A DNA stretch of 53,835 nucleotides, from contig CAZABH010000021.1 in the NCBI GenBank assembly GCA_964483585.1, positions 1 to 53,835 on the forward strand, given 5' to 3'. Positions 15,617 to 24,587 of this stretch are shown piece after piece; position 1 is the stretch's first letter, and the number at the start of each line of letters is the position of its first letter. The translations under genes were made by a program, and so were the position numbers. Source of the DNA: SZUA-430 sp964483585 (lineage in GTDB: Bacteria; Pseudomonadota; Alphaproteobacteria; Micropepsales; Micropepsaceae). Under the pieces are notes generated by a model that made no database searches, was not told the origin of the DNA, and saw only the letters and a program-made list of their open reading frames with translations.

Positions 15617-16840
15617 TTGCGCGAGGGTTTGAGCCGGATTGGGATCGGGTCGGGTGGAACCCCTGCGCCCATACTGTTCTTCGCCTGCGCCGCACACTTC
15701 ATGCACCATGTGCTGGTGTCGCTTTTCCTGACCCTTGTCATCACGTTGACGATCGCGTGGAAGCGCGACTACGCCGAGCTGATCACGTTGTGGACGCTGG
15801 GTTCGCTGATGATCGGAGCGGGCGCGCCGCTCGCCGGATGGCTGGCCGATCGATGGGGTGAGTCGCGTACGATGGTGCTGCTGTTTCTGGGGCTTGGCGT
15901 GTCGAGTGTCGCTTGCGGGCTTGCCGATGGGCCTGTCGGCATGAATCTCGCGCTGACACTTCTGGGGGTATTCGGTGCCCTCTATCATCCTGTGGGCAAT
16001 GCCTGGGTTGTCCGACACGCGCGCGAGCGAGGCAAGGCCGTGGCGCTAGCGGGTATCTTTGGTTCGTTCGGGGTCGCGGCTGGTCCTGTGATTGCGGGTG
16101 TGCTGAACGACGTGATTGACTGGCGGTGGGCCTTCATCCTTCCTGGACTCGTGACGATCGCATTTGGAATTGGACTGCTTGCAATGAAGCTGTCCGGCCT
16201 TGTGCCAGAGCGGAGCGAAGATGCGCATCCCGTGGTGGATGCGGGTCACAGCGCGCGCGAGCGACGCAACGTTGTGCTGATCCTGGGCGTGACGATGACG
16301 CTGACGCTTGTCGCTGTCACCGCGTTCATGACGGCACTTCCCAAACTGGTCGAGACCTTGGGCCTGACGACGCAGCAAGGGCTCACGCGCGTCGGCTTGC
16401 TGACAGGGGCGATCTATCTGGCCGCGGCCGGAGCGCAGTTCGTCGGTGGGCACTATGCAGACAGGGGGGCGGCGCGGCGTACATACCTCGCATCGTTCGT
16501 GCTGCTGGGGGCTGCGTTTGCGCTGGCTGCGTTGTCCGGCAACTGGCTGCTGCTGCCACTGGCCGTGATGGTGATGTTCCTTTTCGAGGCAGTGGCTCCG
16601 ATCGAGACGCTGTTCGTGGCACGTTATGCGCCTGCAGGTCGGCGTGGGCTGTTCTTCGGGTTGCGCTATGCGATTTCGATCGTTGGTGGACCCGTCGGGG
16701 TCTGGCTGGTGTCTGTTCTCTACGATGTGACGCTGGGGTTCACGGATCTGCTTCTGGTTCTTGCGGTGATGTCGATGCTGACATGGCTGGTCGCCTTGAT
16801 GTTGCCTGCTGACAGGGCGGTGCCAGGCCTGTCCCGCTGA
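15617..16840 (+). CDS. MFS transporter
   Basis: A 407-residue major facilitator with 12 predicted membrane segments. The family motif between TM2 and TM3 is visible (GWLADRWGESRTM), as is the half-way repeat (GGHYADRGAARRTY). The TTG at 15617 is chosen as start because GGGGAGGA lies 4-5 bases upstream and no better ATG exists in frame. The FHHVLVSLFLTL-like first helix (HFMHHVLVSLFLTLV) resembles the fosmidomycin-resistance/FSR type subgroup, but the substrate cannot be inferred. It stands alone between divergent and downstream genes. Confidence 0.85.
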   Translation: MREGLSRIGIGSGGTPAPILFFACAAHFMHHVLVSLFLTLVITLTIAWKRDYAELITLWTLGSLMIGAGAPLAGWLADRWGESRTMVLLFLGLGVSSVACGLADGPVGMNLALTLLGVFGALYHPVGNAWVVRHARERGKAVALAGIFGSFGVAAGPVIAGVLNDVIDWRWAFILPGLVTIAFGIGLLAMKLSGLVPERSEDAHPVVDAGHSARERRNVVLILGVTMTLTLVAVTAFMTALPKLVETLGLTTQQGLTRVGLLTGAIYLAAAGAQFVGGHYADRGAARRTYLASFVLLGAAFALAALSGNWLLLPLAVMVMFLFEAVAPIETLFVARYAPAGRRGLFFGLRYAISIVGGPVGVWLVSVLYDVTLGFTDLLLVLAVMSMLTWLVALMLPADRAVPGLSR

Positions 16841-16967
16841 GCCGCTTGCTGCGGTGCTTAGCTTGCCAAGGCTGGCCCCACTCCGCATTTCGCAACCGCA
16901 GCACAGTGTAAGGGTTGGATAGAGCGGGTTTTTCTGGTCTGTTCGGACGTGAATCGAGGGGGCAGTC

Positions 16968-19265
16968 ATGGGGCGCATTCTGGGGCTTGTGCTGGTTGGG
17001 CTTTTGCTTGTTGCGGCAGGGGGCGGCTTCTTCTGGGTCGGGGCTCGAGAGGGATGGTTCGGGGTCGAGCGCGATGCCGGGGTCATCCGCGGTGCGCGCG
17101 TGCCGGAAGCCGTCATTCAGGAGCGCGCCCGAGGCATTGCCTCCGTAGCCCCTGAAGGAGGCAGCGCGCAGATCCTGTTCGGTGATCTTCACGTTCATAC
17201 CACCTATTCGGCGGACGCTTTCCAGTTCTCGCTTCCCATCATGGGGGGCAAGGGCGTTCACCCTGTCGCCGATGCATGTGACTTCGCACGCTATTGTTCT
17301 GCCCTGGACTTCTGGTCGATCACCGACCACGCCGAGACAGTGACGCCCTTGCGCTGGAAGCGCACAAAGGATGCGATCCGGACGTGCCAACGTATTGCCG
17401 GCGATGGCCCGAACCCCGACCTCATTTCCTTCCTGGGTTATGAGTGGACGCAAGTTGGGCGCTTGCCGTCCGAGCACTTTGGACACAAGAACGTTGTCTT
17501 CAAGGACCTGGAGGATGACAAGGTCTCGCCGCGCGCGATCGCGGCAGGCGGTCTTGCATCAGCTACACTTCGCGGCAGTCTTGGTATGTCGCCAGCCGTA
17601 CCTTTGCTGGATTTCAAGAACCGCCAGACCTATTTTGACTTCAACAGGTTCATGCGGCTAACCCAAGGTGTCCCTGAATGTCCTGTCGGGGTTCCGTCGA
17701 ACGAGTTGCCTGGTACCTGTTACGAGTCCGCGGACACACCCGGCGCGCTTGTGCGCAAGCTGTTCGATGAGCTGAGGCTTGAGCCGCTCATCATACCACA
17801 TGGCAGTTCGTGGGGCTTCTACACTCCGCCGGGCACGACGTGGGACAAGGCTCTGCTTCAGAAAGAGCGCCCGGATGCCTTCCGGCTGGTCGAGGTTTTT
17901 TCGGGGCATGGCAATTCCGAGGAGCATCGTAGCTGGAAGGATGTCGAGCTCTCTGCTGATGGACTGTCGGCGCGCTGTCCTGCACCTGTGGGAAGCTTCA
18001 AGCCAAGTTGCTGGCGTGCTGGCGAGATCATTCTCGAGCGCTGCCTGAAGGCCGGGGTCCAGCTTGCCGATTGCGAGAAGCGGGCGATGCAGGCGCGTGA
18101 TGACTATGCAAATATGGGTGTGGCCGGCCACCTTGCCGTGGGTGGCGAAAGCCCTGAGGACTGGCTTGACGCTGGGCAGTGTACAGATTGCTTCATGCCA
18201 TCGTTCAACCACCGGGCCTCCAACTCCGTGCAGGCCGGACTGGCGACATCCGGCTTCGAGGCCGCTGGCAAATCTCCCACGCGCTTTCAGTGGGGCTTTA
18301 TCGGATCTTCCGACAACCACCGTGCGCGACCTGGCACAGGTTACAAGCCCGTCGACAGGCGTCTGAATACGGAGGCCGGCGGTCCGGTCAGCGAGGCGTG
18401 GCGCAACCGTCTGCTTCCCTCGACAAGCACGCCAGATCCGGTGTCGCGTCGCATACCGCGAGAGGAGCTCTTTACTCTGACGGGTTTCCAGCTGACAGAG
18501 TTCGAGCGGCAATCGTCGTTTTTCATGGCTGGAGGTCTGGCAGCCGTGCATGTCCCGGAGCGGTCTCGGGATGCTGTGTGGGATGCGATGCAGCGGCGGG
18601 AAGTCTATGCGACGTCTGGGCCGCGCATCCTGCTCTGGTTCAATGCAATCGATGAGCAGGGCAACAGGGTTGCGATGGGCAGTCGGCTTGAAACCGACAA
18701 GCCCGTTGCCTTCGAGGTGAAAGCCGTTGGTGCGTACAAGCAGAAGCCGGGCTGTCCAGACTTCACGAAGGCCGGTCTCGATGAGGCGCGCATCAAGGAC
18801 ATCTGTTCAGGAGAATGTTACAATCCAACCGATGAGCGGCGCATGATCACGCGGATCGAGGTCGTGAAAATCCGGCCGCAGGCGAAAGCCGGAGAGGATC
18901 TGGGGGCGCTGATCGAGGATCGCTACCTGGTGCATACCTGCAAGCCCAATCCGGATGGCTGCACATTCAGCTTCATGGATCCTGATTTCGCCAAGGGGAA
19001 ACGAGACACGATTTATTATGTGAAAGCGATCCAGGAGCCGGAACCTGCGATCAACGCACAACCAATCAAGTGCGAGCGTGATGGAAACGGGCAGTGCATC
19101 AAGGCCACCCTGTGTTATGGCGATTATCGGTCTGGTGGCGACGGGTGCACCTCGCCTGCCGAGCATCGGGCGTGGTCCTCGCCGATCTATCTTGACTATC
19201 GGGTCAGGGCTGCTGACGCCTTCGAGCCAGCACAGGCGACGGAGAGTGGTGTCGATGGAGGCTAG
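16968..19265 (+). CDS. DUF3604 domain-containing protein, membrane-anchored periplasmic PHP-like protein
   Basis: 765 residues. An N-terminal membrane anchor or uncleaved signal (residues ~4-25) is followed by a large periplasmic DUF3604 region. That region has PHP-phosphoesterase-like metal motifs: GDLHVHTTYSADAF (His75, His77) and WSITDHAE (~116-123), then later GFIGSSDNH. It is rich in Cys, with repeated pairs such as DACDFARYC and CTDCFMP, consistent with disulfides. The family's activity is not established; the PHP-like motifs point to a metal-dependent hydrolase. It overlaps the downstream parvulin-like gene by 11 bp, which in turn overlaps a HupE/UreJ gene, so the three form a coupled operon. 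Confidence 0.88.
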   Translation: MGRILGLVLVGLLLVAAGGGFFWVGAREGWFGVERDAGVIRGARVPEAVIQERARGIASVAPEGGSAQILFGDLHVHTTYSADAFQFSLPIMGGKGVHPVADACDFARYCSALDFWSITDHAETVTPLRWKRTKDAIRTCQRIAGDGPNPDLISFLGYEWTQVGRLPSEHFGHKNVVFKDLEDDKVSPRAIAAGGLASATLRGSLGMSPAVPLLDFKNRQTYFDFNRFMRLTQGVPECPVGVPSNELPGTCYESADTPGALVRKLFDELRLEPLIIPHGSSWGFYTPPGTTWDKALLQKERPDAFRLVEVFSGHGNSEEHRSWKDVELSADGLSARCPAPVGSFKPSCWRAGEIILERCLKAGVQLADCEKRAMQARDDYANMGVAGHLAVGGESPEDWLDAGQCTDCFMPSFNHRASNSVQAGLATSGFEAAGKSPTRFQWGFIGSSDNHRARPGTGYKPVDRRLNTEAGGPVSEAWRNRLLPSTSTPDPVSRRIPREELFTLTGFQLTEFERQSSFFMAGGLAAVHVPERSRDAVWDAMQRREVYATSGPRILLWFNAIDEQGNRVAMGSRLETDKPVAFEVKAVGAYKQKPGCPDFTKAGLDEARIKDICSGECYNPTDERRMITRIEVVKIRPQAKAGEDLGALIEDRYLVHTCKPNPDGCTFSFMDPDFAKGKRDTIYYVKAIQEPEPAINAQPIKCERDGNGQCIKATLCYGDYRSGGDGCTSPAEHRAWSSPIYLDYRVRAADAFEPAQATESGVDGG

Positions 19266-20133
19266 TCCGTCGGCAAGCCGTGCGACGCTTCTGCTTGTCG
19301 GTGGCGCCGGGCTCGGGCTGCTGGCTGCAATGTGGTCGGCGTTGGGTGCAGGTGATGCGATCGAGCGTTACGGTGACGCCATCGCGGTCGTAGATGGGAC
19401 GCCTATTCAGCGGAGCATCTTCGACAGTGCAATCGAAGGGCTGGCCGCGGCCAAGCGAACTGCGCTTACAGAGGCTGACAAAAGAGAAGCGCTCGAGCGC
19501 ATTATCGATGAGGAGTTGCTTCTTCAAAGGGCCCTGGAGTTGGGTCTGGGTGAAAGCGATCCACAGTCCCGCAAGGCGCTGGTCAATGCGATGCTGCAGT
19601 TCTCCATTGCGGATGCGAGCCGACGCACGCCGAGCGATGCCGATCTCGCTGCCTTCTACGCGGAGCGGCCCAGACTGATCGCGCCTCAGCCCCTCCTGTC
19701 GGTAAGGGGCGTGTCATTCGCGATAGGCCAGGAGGCTGCAGTCGGCAGGTTCAAGGCAGATCTTGATGCGGGTACTGAGTTCGACGTGGCAGTCAAGCGG
19801 GCGGGCGCGGCTCGTCTTCTGTTACCTGGCGGACCTGTCGTTCCGAGCAAGATCGCCGAGTATGCGGGGGCAAGCGTCCGCGATGCAGCGCTGTCCCTTC
19901 AGCCGGGTCAGAGCATTGGGCCGCTTGCGATAGCCAATCGACTGGTGTTCGTCCATCTTGTCGCCAGGAGCGAGACGCCACCACCTCCCCTTGAGGCCGT
20001 GCGCGATCTTGTTCGCGAGGAGTGGCAGAAGCGCGAGGCCGAGAGAGCATTCGCGGCCTATGTCGATGGATTGAGACGCAAGGCACGTATCTCGTATGAT
20101 GCGTCAGCGCCGAAGGGCGACGGCGGAAAATGA
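19255..20133 (+). CDS. Peptidyl-prolyl cis-trans isomerase, parvulin/SurA-like, membrane-anchored
   Basis: 292 residues with an N-terminal hydrophobic anchor (~11-30), a SurA-N-like helical region (DGTPIQRSIFDSAIEGLAAA and RIIDEELLLQRALELGLGES) and a parvulin-like rotamase region (~140-235: LLSVRGVSFAIG, LDAGTEFDVAVKRAG, PGQSIGPLAIANRLVFVHLV). It probably acts as a periplasmic folding factor for its operon partners. The ATG at 19255 lies inside the end of DUF3604, with GGAG 10 bases upstream; the longer open frame is rejected. The stop overlaps the next start by 4 bp. Some canonical parvulin residues are weak, so it may be chaperone-only. Confidence 0.8.
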   Translation: MEASPSASRATLLLVGGAGLGLLAAMWSALGAGDAIERYGDAIAVVDGTPIQRSIFDSAIEGLAAAKRTALTEADKREALERIIDEELLLQRALELGLGESDPQSRKALVNAMLQFSIADASRRTPSDADLAAFYAERPRLIAPQPLLSVRGVSFAIGQEAAVGRFKADLDAGTEFDVAVKRAGAARLLLPGGPVVPSKIAEYAGASVRDAALSLQPGQSIGPLAIANRLVFVHLVARSETPPPPLEAVRDLVREEWQKREAERAFAAYVDGLRRKARISYDASAPKGDGGK

Positions 20134-21317
20134 AGCTCGGCCTGTTTCTGGTTCTGGTGCTTTTTGCGTTGGGACTGCGGCCGGCAGAGGCGCATGTGCG
20201 CAGCCAGAGTTTCTCGTCCTGGTCCGTGTCGGGGAACACACTCGAGGGTGTCTTCCAAGTCGATGCGTACCGTGTCACGCAACTCAGCGAGACGCCTCGA
20301 AACCTTGCCGCGCTTCTGGAGGAGCATCTAGATGGTCGTGTGCGGGCGTTGCAGGGCAAGATCGCTTGTCAGCGAACCGTCTTTCGGGCGCTCTCTGCAC
20401 CGCGTGGAGAGATGCGGGTGGAGTTCTCGTTTACCTGCCCGCGGCCCATCGCCGAGATGGATGCGGCACTTACGATCGGCAGCTTTTTTGATATTTCCGT
20501 CAGTCATGTCCACTATGCGCGTTTGGCCTATCCAGATGGTCGGCTGGACGAGGTTGTTCTTACCCAGGGCCAGCAGACTGTTGTGGCAGGGGCTGCAGGC
20601 GCGAGTGGACACAACAGCCTCGCCGGTCTCTTTGTGCTCGGGTTCGAGCATGTCCTCAGTGGACTGGACCACGTTGCCTTCCTCATTGCGTTGATGATGC
20701 TCGCAGGTGGCTTTCGCCAAACCGTCTGGGCGGTTACCGGGTTCACGCTTGGGCACTCGGTTACTCTGGGGCTTGTGGCGGCGGGCGCGCTGAGGCCCGA
20801 CGCATCGGCCATCGAGGCGATCATCGGGTTCACCGTCGCGTGGGCAGCGGGAGACGCTCTTGCAAGGGCAAGACACATCACGACATACCCCGGGTTCGCC
20901 GGGGCTGTCGGTATTGCTGCCATGGCGCTTGCTGCTGAGGTAATGGGGCTTTTGCAGGTGTCACTCGTTGTCATGCTGGGGCTCGCCGTCTTTGCCGGGG
21001 CCATGGCTTTCGGCCGGAGCGTGGATGCCGGACGTGTCGCCCCCGCTATTGCTGTTCTTTTCGGGCTTGCCCATGGGGCAGGGTTTGCCGGGCCCCTTCT
21101 GGATCTGAAGATCGCTTCCGGTGATTTGTTCTGGACCCTGCTTTGGTTCAACCTCGGGGTCGAGGCAGGTCAGATTGTTGCCGTGAGCTGTGTTGGCGGC
21201 ATGATGTTCTGGTTGAAGGCAGCACGGGTTCGCGTGCCTGACGTGGCACTTGAGCTGCTGGCGGCCCTGCTTTTCGCGATGGGTGTGTTCTGGTTCGTTT
21301 CGCGGTCCATTGTTTGA
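20130..21317 (+). CDS. HupE/UreJ family membrane protein
   Basis: A 395-residue protein. A cleaved signal peptide (~1-21, ending PAEAH) is followed by a ~150-residue periplasmic domain and then about seven membrane helices with the HupE/UreJ signature (FVLGFEHVLSGLDHVAFLIA, and later FGLAHGAGFAG and FNLGVEAGQIV). HupE/UreJ proteins are linked to nickel or other metal transport next to hydrogenase or urease genes, but none of those genes are here. The histidines in FEHVLSGLDH could bind a metal. It is coupled by ATGA overlap to the parvulin-like gene. A role with DUF3604, possibly supplying metal to it, is inference. Confidence 0.88.
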   Translation: MKLGLFLVLVLFALGLRPAEAHVRSQSFSSWSVSGNTLEGVFQVDAYRVTQLSETPRNLAALLEEHLDGRVRALQGKIACQRTVFRALSAPRGEMRVEFSFTCPRPIAEMDAALTIGSFFDISVSHVHYARLAYPDGRLDEVVLTQGQQTVVAGAAGASGHNSLAGLFVLGFEHVLSGLDHVAFLIALMMLAGGFRQTVWAVTGFTLGHSVTLGLVAAGALRPDASAIEAIIGFTVAWAAGDALARARHITTYPGFAGAVGIAAMALAAEVMGLLQVSLVVMLGLAVFAGAMAFGRSVDAGRVAPAIAVLFGLAHGAGFAGPLLDLKIASGDLFWTLLWFNLGVEAGQIVAVSCVGGMMFWLKAARVRVPDVALELLAALLFAMGVFWFVSRSIV

Positions 21318-21420
21318 GCCGCTGGTGCCATTGCCTTACGCATCATGATCGTGCTTACCCCACAGGTAATTGCCTGGTGCGCCGGCCAGAGGCCAAACTG
21401 GTGCGAATTATGGTGATCAC

Positions 21421-22281
21421 ATGACCGAGACGATCTCTCAAGACTTGGCTCCGTTGAGTGCAGACGCGCCGCGGGCCTTCGCCGAGCTGCTGAGGTCCTG
21501 GCGCGTCCGCCGCCGATTGTCCCAGCTTCAACTCGCGCTCAGCAGCGGCGTGTCTCAGCGACATTTGAGCTTTCTTGAATCCGGGCGCTCTCGTCCCAGC
21601 CGTTCCATGATCCTGCAGCTGAGCGAGGCGCTTGACGTTCCGCTGCGTGCTCGAAATGAACTGTTGCTGGCAGCAGGTTTTGCCCCGCTGTTCCGGGCGC
21701 GCCCGCTGGATCACCCGCAGATGGCACAAGTGCTTGCAGCGGTGCAAATGATGCTTTCGAACCATGAGCCGTTTCCAGCGATTGCCATAGACCGATGCTG
21801 GAACATTCGGATGACAAACGCAGCCTTCGATCGGCTTGCATCGTTCATCGGGCTTGATGTCTGGACGCGGGTTGGGGGGGCGGATCGAAACCTGTTGGCG
21901 CTGTTCTTCCATCCTGAGGGGCTGCGACCCTTCATTGCCAACTGGGATCTGATCGCGCCGGTATTGTGGCACCGCGCGCGGCGCGAGGCTGAAGCGGCTG
22001 GTGGTGACGATTTGCGCGAGCTTCTTGCAGGTCTCAGCGCGTACCAGACCGCCGATACATTGTGGTCGGGAGAGGATGTGCCGCTGGTTCCAGTGCTTCC
22101 AGTTGAGATTCAGAAGGACGGTGTCAAGGTTTCGCTCTTCACGGTCATTTCCACCTTCGGGACTGCCCAGGACGCGACCGCCAACGAGCTGGTGATCGAG
22201 AGCTTCTTTCCCGCGGATGCCTCAACAGACCTCATGTTTCGCCAGATGGGTGCTGCGCCTTCAGGCCCAGCGCCGGTGTGA
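21421..22281 (+). CDS. XRE-family transcriptional regulator with MmyB-like ligand-binding domain
   Basis: 286 residues. The N-terminal helix-turn-helix (~26-80: RRRLSQLQLALSSGVSQRHL and SFLESGRSRPSRSMILQLSE) is followed by an MmyB-type PAS-like domain (~105-275: PAIAIDRCWNIRMTNAAFDR, LLALFFHPEGLRPFIANWD). In studied relatives this domain binds fatty acids or other small ligands. The ATG at 21421 matches the family start; upstream codons in frame are not supported. It lies ~100 bp after the HupE gene and may be separate. It overlaps the convergent sensor gene by 21 bp at the 3' end. Targets are unknown. Confidence 0.87.
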   Translation: MTETISQDLAPLSADAPRAFAELLRSWRVRRRLSQLQLALSSGVSQRHLSFLESGRSRPSRSMILQLSEALDVPLRARNELLLAAGFAPLFRARPLDHPQMAQVLAAVQMMLSNHEPFPAIAIDRCWNIRMTNAAFDRLASFIGLDVWTRVGGADRNLLALFFHPEGLRPFIANWDLIAPVLWHRARREAEAAGGDDLRELLAGLSAYQTADTLWSGEDVPLVPVLPVEIQKDGVKVSLFTVISTFGTAQDATANELVIESFFPADASTDLMFRQMGAAPSGPAPV

Positions 22282-23613
22282 CGGAAGCGGCTCTACCTTT
22301 TTTATTGTGTCCCCGTATTGATCAGGGGTATCCGGGCGGTCTACGGCGGCCCCAGACATTGCGGATCCGGTGATCATCTCGATGGTCTTGAGAAGGTTTA
22401 TTGCACACTGGTTCAAGTCATTTAGGCTTGACGATCTTTGGTGCGACGCCGCGGTTGCGAGGTTCTCTTTATTGATGCGCTCAACAAGTGCGGCAACGTC
22501 GGTCATATGGGCTTTCAGGTCCTCGGCCATGCGGAACGTGCGGTGGTCCTGACATATGTGCCTGTCGCTCTTCTGCTGGCGTAACCTCAAGGTTTCGTGT
22601 GCCGTTGCAAGGCTGGCGAAGGTCGCGTAGGGGGGGAGCGTTTGTGTCCGATGATCGGCGTCACCGGCTGCAAGGCGATGGAAATCAGTCGCGAGCCGTA
22701 TCAGCGGTGTAGACCAATGCCATGCGATGGCCAACGCGAGGGCTGCGCCGACGAGTGCCACAGCAGCAACAATGTTCGAGATGCTGTCTACGACGCTTTG
22801 TATTCCCGCCATGGGTTCGAAGGTGATGGCGATAAGTCCCGGGTCTTGTCCCAATGCCTTGGGGTCCGAGCGTGTGACGGATGCAAGACCCGGCTCGCCG
22901 CCGAGGCTGAAGTCCATGGGTTGATCCATGGGCTTCAGGGAAATGGCATGGGCGGCAGCCGCGGCGACGTCGGGCCTTCGGTTCGCATAGATAACTTGCC
23001 TTGTGTCGGCGCGCGCGAGAACGAGGATGCGCTGGCGTGAGGCCATGCGGGATTGCCGGAGGGCGCGTGTCGCAATGGTCCTCAGGTCCATGTTTGCTAC
23101 CATCGTGCCGATGACGGTCTGGCGGTCATAGGTGGCCGTGAGGGGGACCGTGAAGCGAATGGCCTCGACCGTATCCTGACGCAAGCGGGCAAAGCCCGTC
23201 TGCGTCGTGCGGCCCGATATGGCTTCCCGGATGCCTGGCGCGTCATTCAATTGAGCCTTGCGCAAGTTCGGGTCGGTCGTGGCGATCACGAGGCCGCGTG
23301 CGTCGGTTACCGTCAGCGATGCGAACTCCGGATAGGTGCGATTGAGATCGGCAAGCAGTTGAGCGAGCTCGCCTGCCTCGTCATTGATCAGGATTTCCTG
23401 CATGACCGGCAGGCGGCTCCAGGCCTTGAGGTGTGTCAGCCCCTGGCGCATCTGGTCGCTGATCGTGTCCATGACGATCTGGCCCTGAGTGCTCAGGTCA
23501 TCGGCGACCTGGTGGCGCGCAGTGTATTCGGTCGTCAGCCAGAGCGCCGTCCAGCCGGCGACCATCGGCAGTGCGATACAAGCGGCGAATGCTGCCGTGA
23601 CGCGTGATCTCAT
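22261..23613 (-). CDS. Membrane sensor with periplasmic Cache domain and HAMP, no output domain
   Basis: 450 residues. TM1 (~5-25) and TM2 (~280-300) flank a ~240-residue periplasmic dCache-like domain with the typical YPEFASLTVTDARGLVIATT and VPLTATYDRQTVIGTMVANM strands. A HAMP linker follows (STPLIRLATDFHRLAAGD), then ~120 residues with coiled-coil-like helices (DVAALVERINKENLATAASH). There is no histidine kinase, GGDEF/EAL or chemoreceptor hairpin domain. The start is placed at 23613, where the ATG overlaps the upstream stop (ATGA); the ATG at 23619 is also possible. It is translationally coupled to another sensor-like gene, so the two probably act together. Confidence 0.72.
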   Translation of the reverse strand: MRSRVTAAFAACIALPMVAGWTALWLTTEYTARHQVADDLSTQGQIVMDTISDQMRQGLTHLKAWSRLPVMQEILINDEAGELAQLLADLNRTYPEFASLTVTDARGLVIATTDPNLRKAQLNDAPGIREAISGRTTQTGFARLRQDTVEAIRFTVPLTATYDRQTVIGTMVANMDLRTIATRALRQSRMASRQRILVLARADTRQVIYANRRPDVAAAAAHAISLKPMDQPMDFSLGGEPGLASVTRSDPKALGQDPGLIAITFEPMAGIQSVVDSISNIVAAVALVGAALALAIAWHWSTPLIRLATDFHRLAAGDADHRTQTLPPYATFASLATAHETLRLRQQKSDRHICQDHRTFRMAEDLKAHMTDVAALVERINKENLATAASHQRSSSLNDLNQCAINLLKTIEMITGSAMSGAAVDRPDTPDQYGDTIKKVEPLPSHRRWA

Positions 23614-24443
23614 CGACATGCTGTGCTGCTGCCCCTCAGGCATGGTCTGCGGTCAGGTGCAGTCTGCAACGCGATAACGGTCCAACCATCGACGGACTGG
23701 TAGCTCACTTCCAGCCGATGTCCGTCATGGAGCAGGAAGCCTGCGCCTTCTGCTGCGCCGGCCGAAAGGCGCATGCGCAGGTCGTCGAGGGTCATGCCCG
23801 CGATGCGCGCGGTGTCTCCGCTGCGAGCCGCGCCTGATGTGTCGGTCACGATCCTGCCATTGGCGTCCACGATCATGACCTTCATATGGCCCGGGATCCC
23901 ATGGGTCAGCACCCGCTCATAGGCGGAGAGATGTTGTTCGACGGACAGGACAAGTTCGCTTTCGCCATCGCGGGAGACCGGTGTGACAAAGGTCAGGCTG
24001 TCTGTCCCCAGCAGCATTGATACGGCGCCAGATGTCTGGGCGAGGCCCTGAGCCAGTTCCTGTCTGCGGCGTGGCATGGGCGGTTGTGCCGCGCCTATGC
24101 TGGCGAAGACGTCGCCGTTGCGCCACATGATGCGAAAGGCTTCGATGCCATAGCGGTTCTGGAGGGTCTTGAGGGTCGCGATGATCCGCGACTTCAAGCG
24201 TTCGGCCTCGGTCTGGGTCGCGGCGGACAGGTAGGCGTGCATGAGGCGGCCATTCGCAAGCGCTGCGGCGTATTTTCTGGCTTTGGTCCGCACCAGCATG
24301 ACGGCTGCCATCTTCTCGCGCGCGAGGGCGTTCGTCTCCACGGGTTCTGTGACTGCGGTCGCGCTGGTGGGTGCAATCGCCAGCATGGCGGCCGCAAATC
24401 CTGCTGCCAGAGTGATCAATCCCCCACGCATTGCGCCTGCCAT
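23610..24443 (-). CDS. Exported Cache-like sensor protein paired with the HAMP sensor
   Basis: 277 residues with an N-terminal signal sequence (LITLAAGFAAAMLAIAPTSA) and no further membrane helix, so it is predicted periplasmic. A helical stretch (~40-100) leads to a Cache/PAS-like beta fold (YGIEAFRIMWRNGDVFASIG, TFVTPVSRDGESELVLSVEQ, MKVMIVDANGRIVTDTSGA) and ends with SYQSVDGWTVIALQT, like the second lobe of dCache domains. It precedes and overlaps the HAMP sensor. The ATG at 24443 is used; 24431 is an alternative with a slightly better ribosome site. It is probably a ligand-binding accessory subunit; this is inference. Confidence 0.62.
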   Translation of the reverse strand: MAGAMRGGLITLAAGFAAAMLAIAPTSATAVTEPVETNALAREKMAAVMLVRTKARKYAAALANGRLMHAYLSAATQTEAERLKSRIIATLKTLQNRYGIEAFRIMWRNGDVFASIGAAQPPMPRRRQELAQGLAQTSGAVSMLLGTDSLTFVTPVSRDGESELVLSVEQHLSAYERVLTHGIPGHMKVMIVDANGRIVTDTSGAARSGDTARIAGMTLDDLRMRLSAGAAEGAGFLLHDGHRLEVSYQSVDGWTVIALQTAPDRRPCLRGSSTACR

Positions 24444-24461
24444 TTGGTGCGCGCCCGGCGG

Positions 24462-24476
24462 TTAACCTCCTGTTAG
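24462..24476. promoter_or_regulatory. CtrA-like box with one mismatch upstream of the Cache sensor pair
   Basis: TTAACCTCCTGTTAG is TTAA-N7-TTAG, one base off the CtrA consensus TTAA-N7-TTAA. It lies 19 bp upstream of the ATG at 24443, so binding could repress or position the promoter. A single near-match is weak evidence. Confidence 0.3.
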
Positions 24477-24587
24477 CAGGCTGGCTCCGCGGTGCTTTGA
24501 CTGGCAGACTACGACAAGGGCTCTAAAAATGGCTGAACGCCGGCCATATGGACCGGCGTTCCGTAAGCCTTCCGGAGATTGCGTGGA

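Noticed and set aside
16046..17116. Minus-strand open frame of 356 codons across the MFS gene
   Set aside because: Arg/Gln/His-rich shadow of the transporter and of the start of DUF3604; no start signal or family match.
20130..21317. Nickel transporter for hydrogenase or urease
   Set aside because: HupE/UreJ likeness is real, but no hydrogenase or urease gene is in the window, so the substrate is left open.
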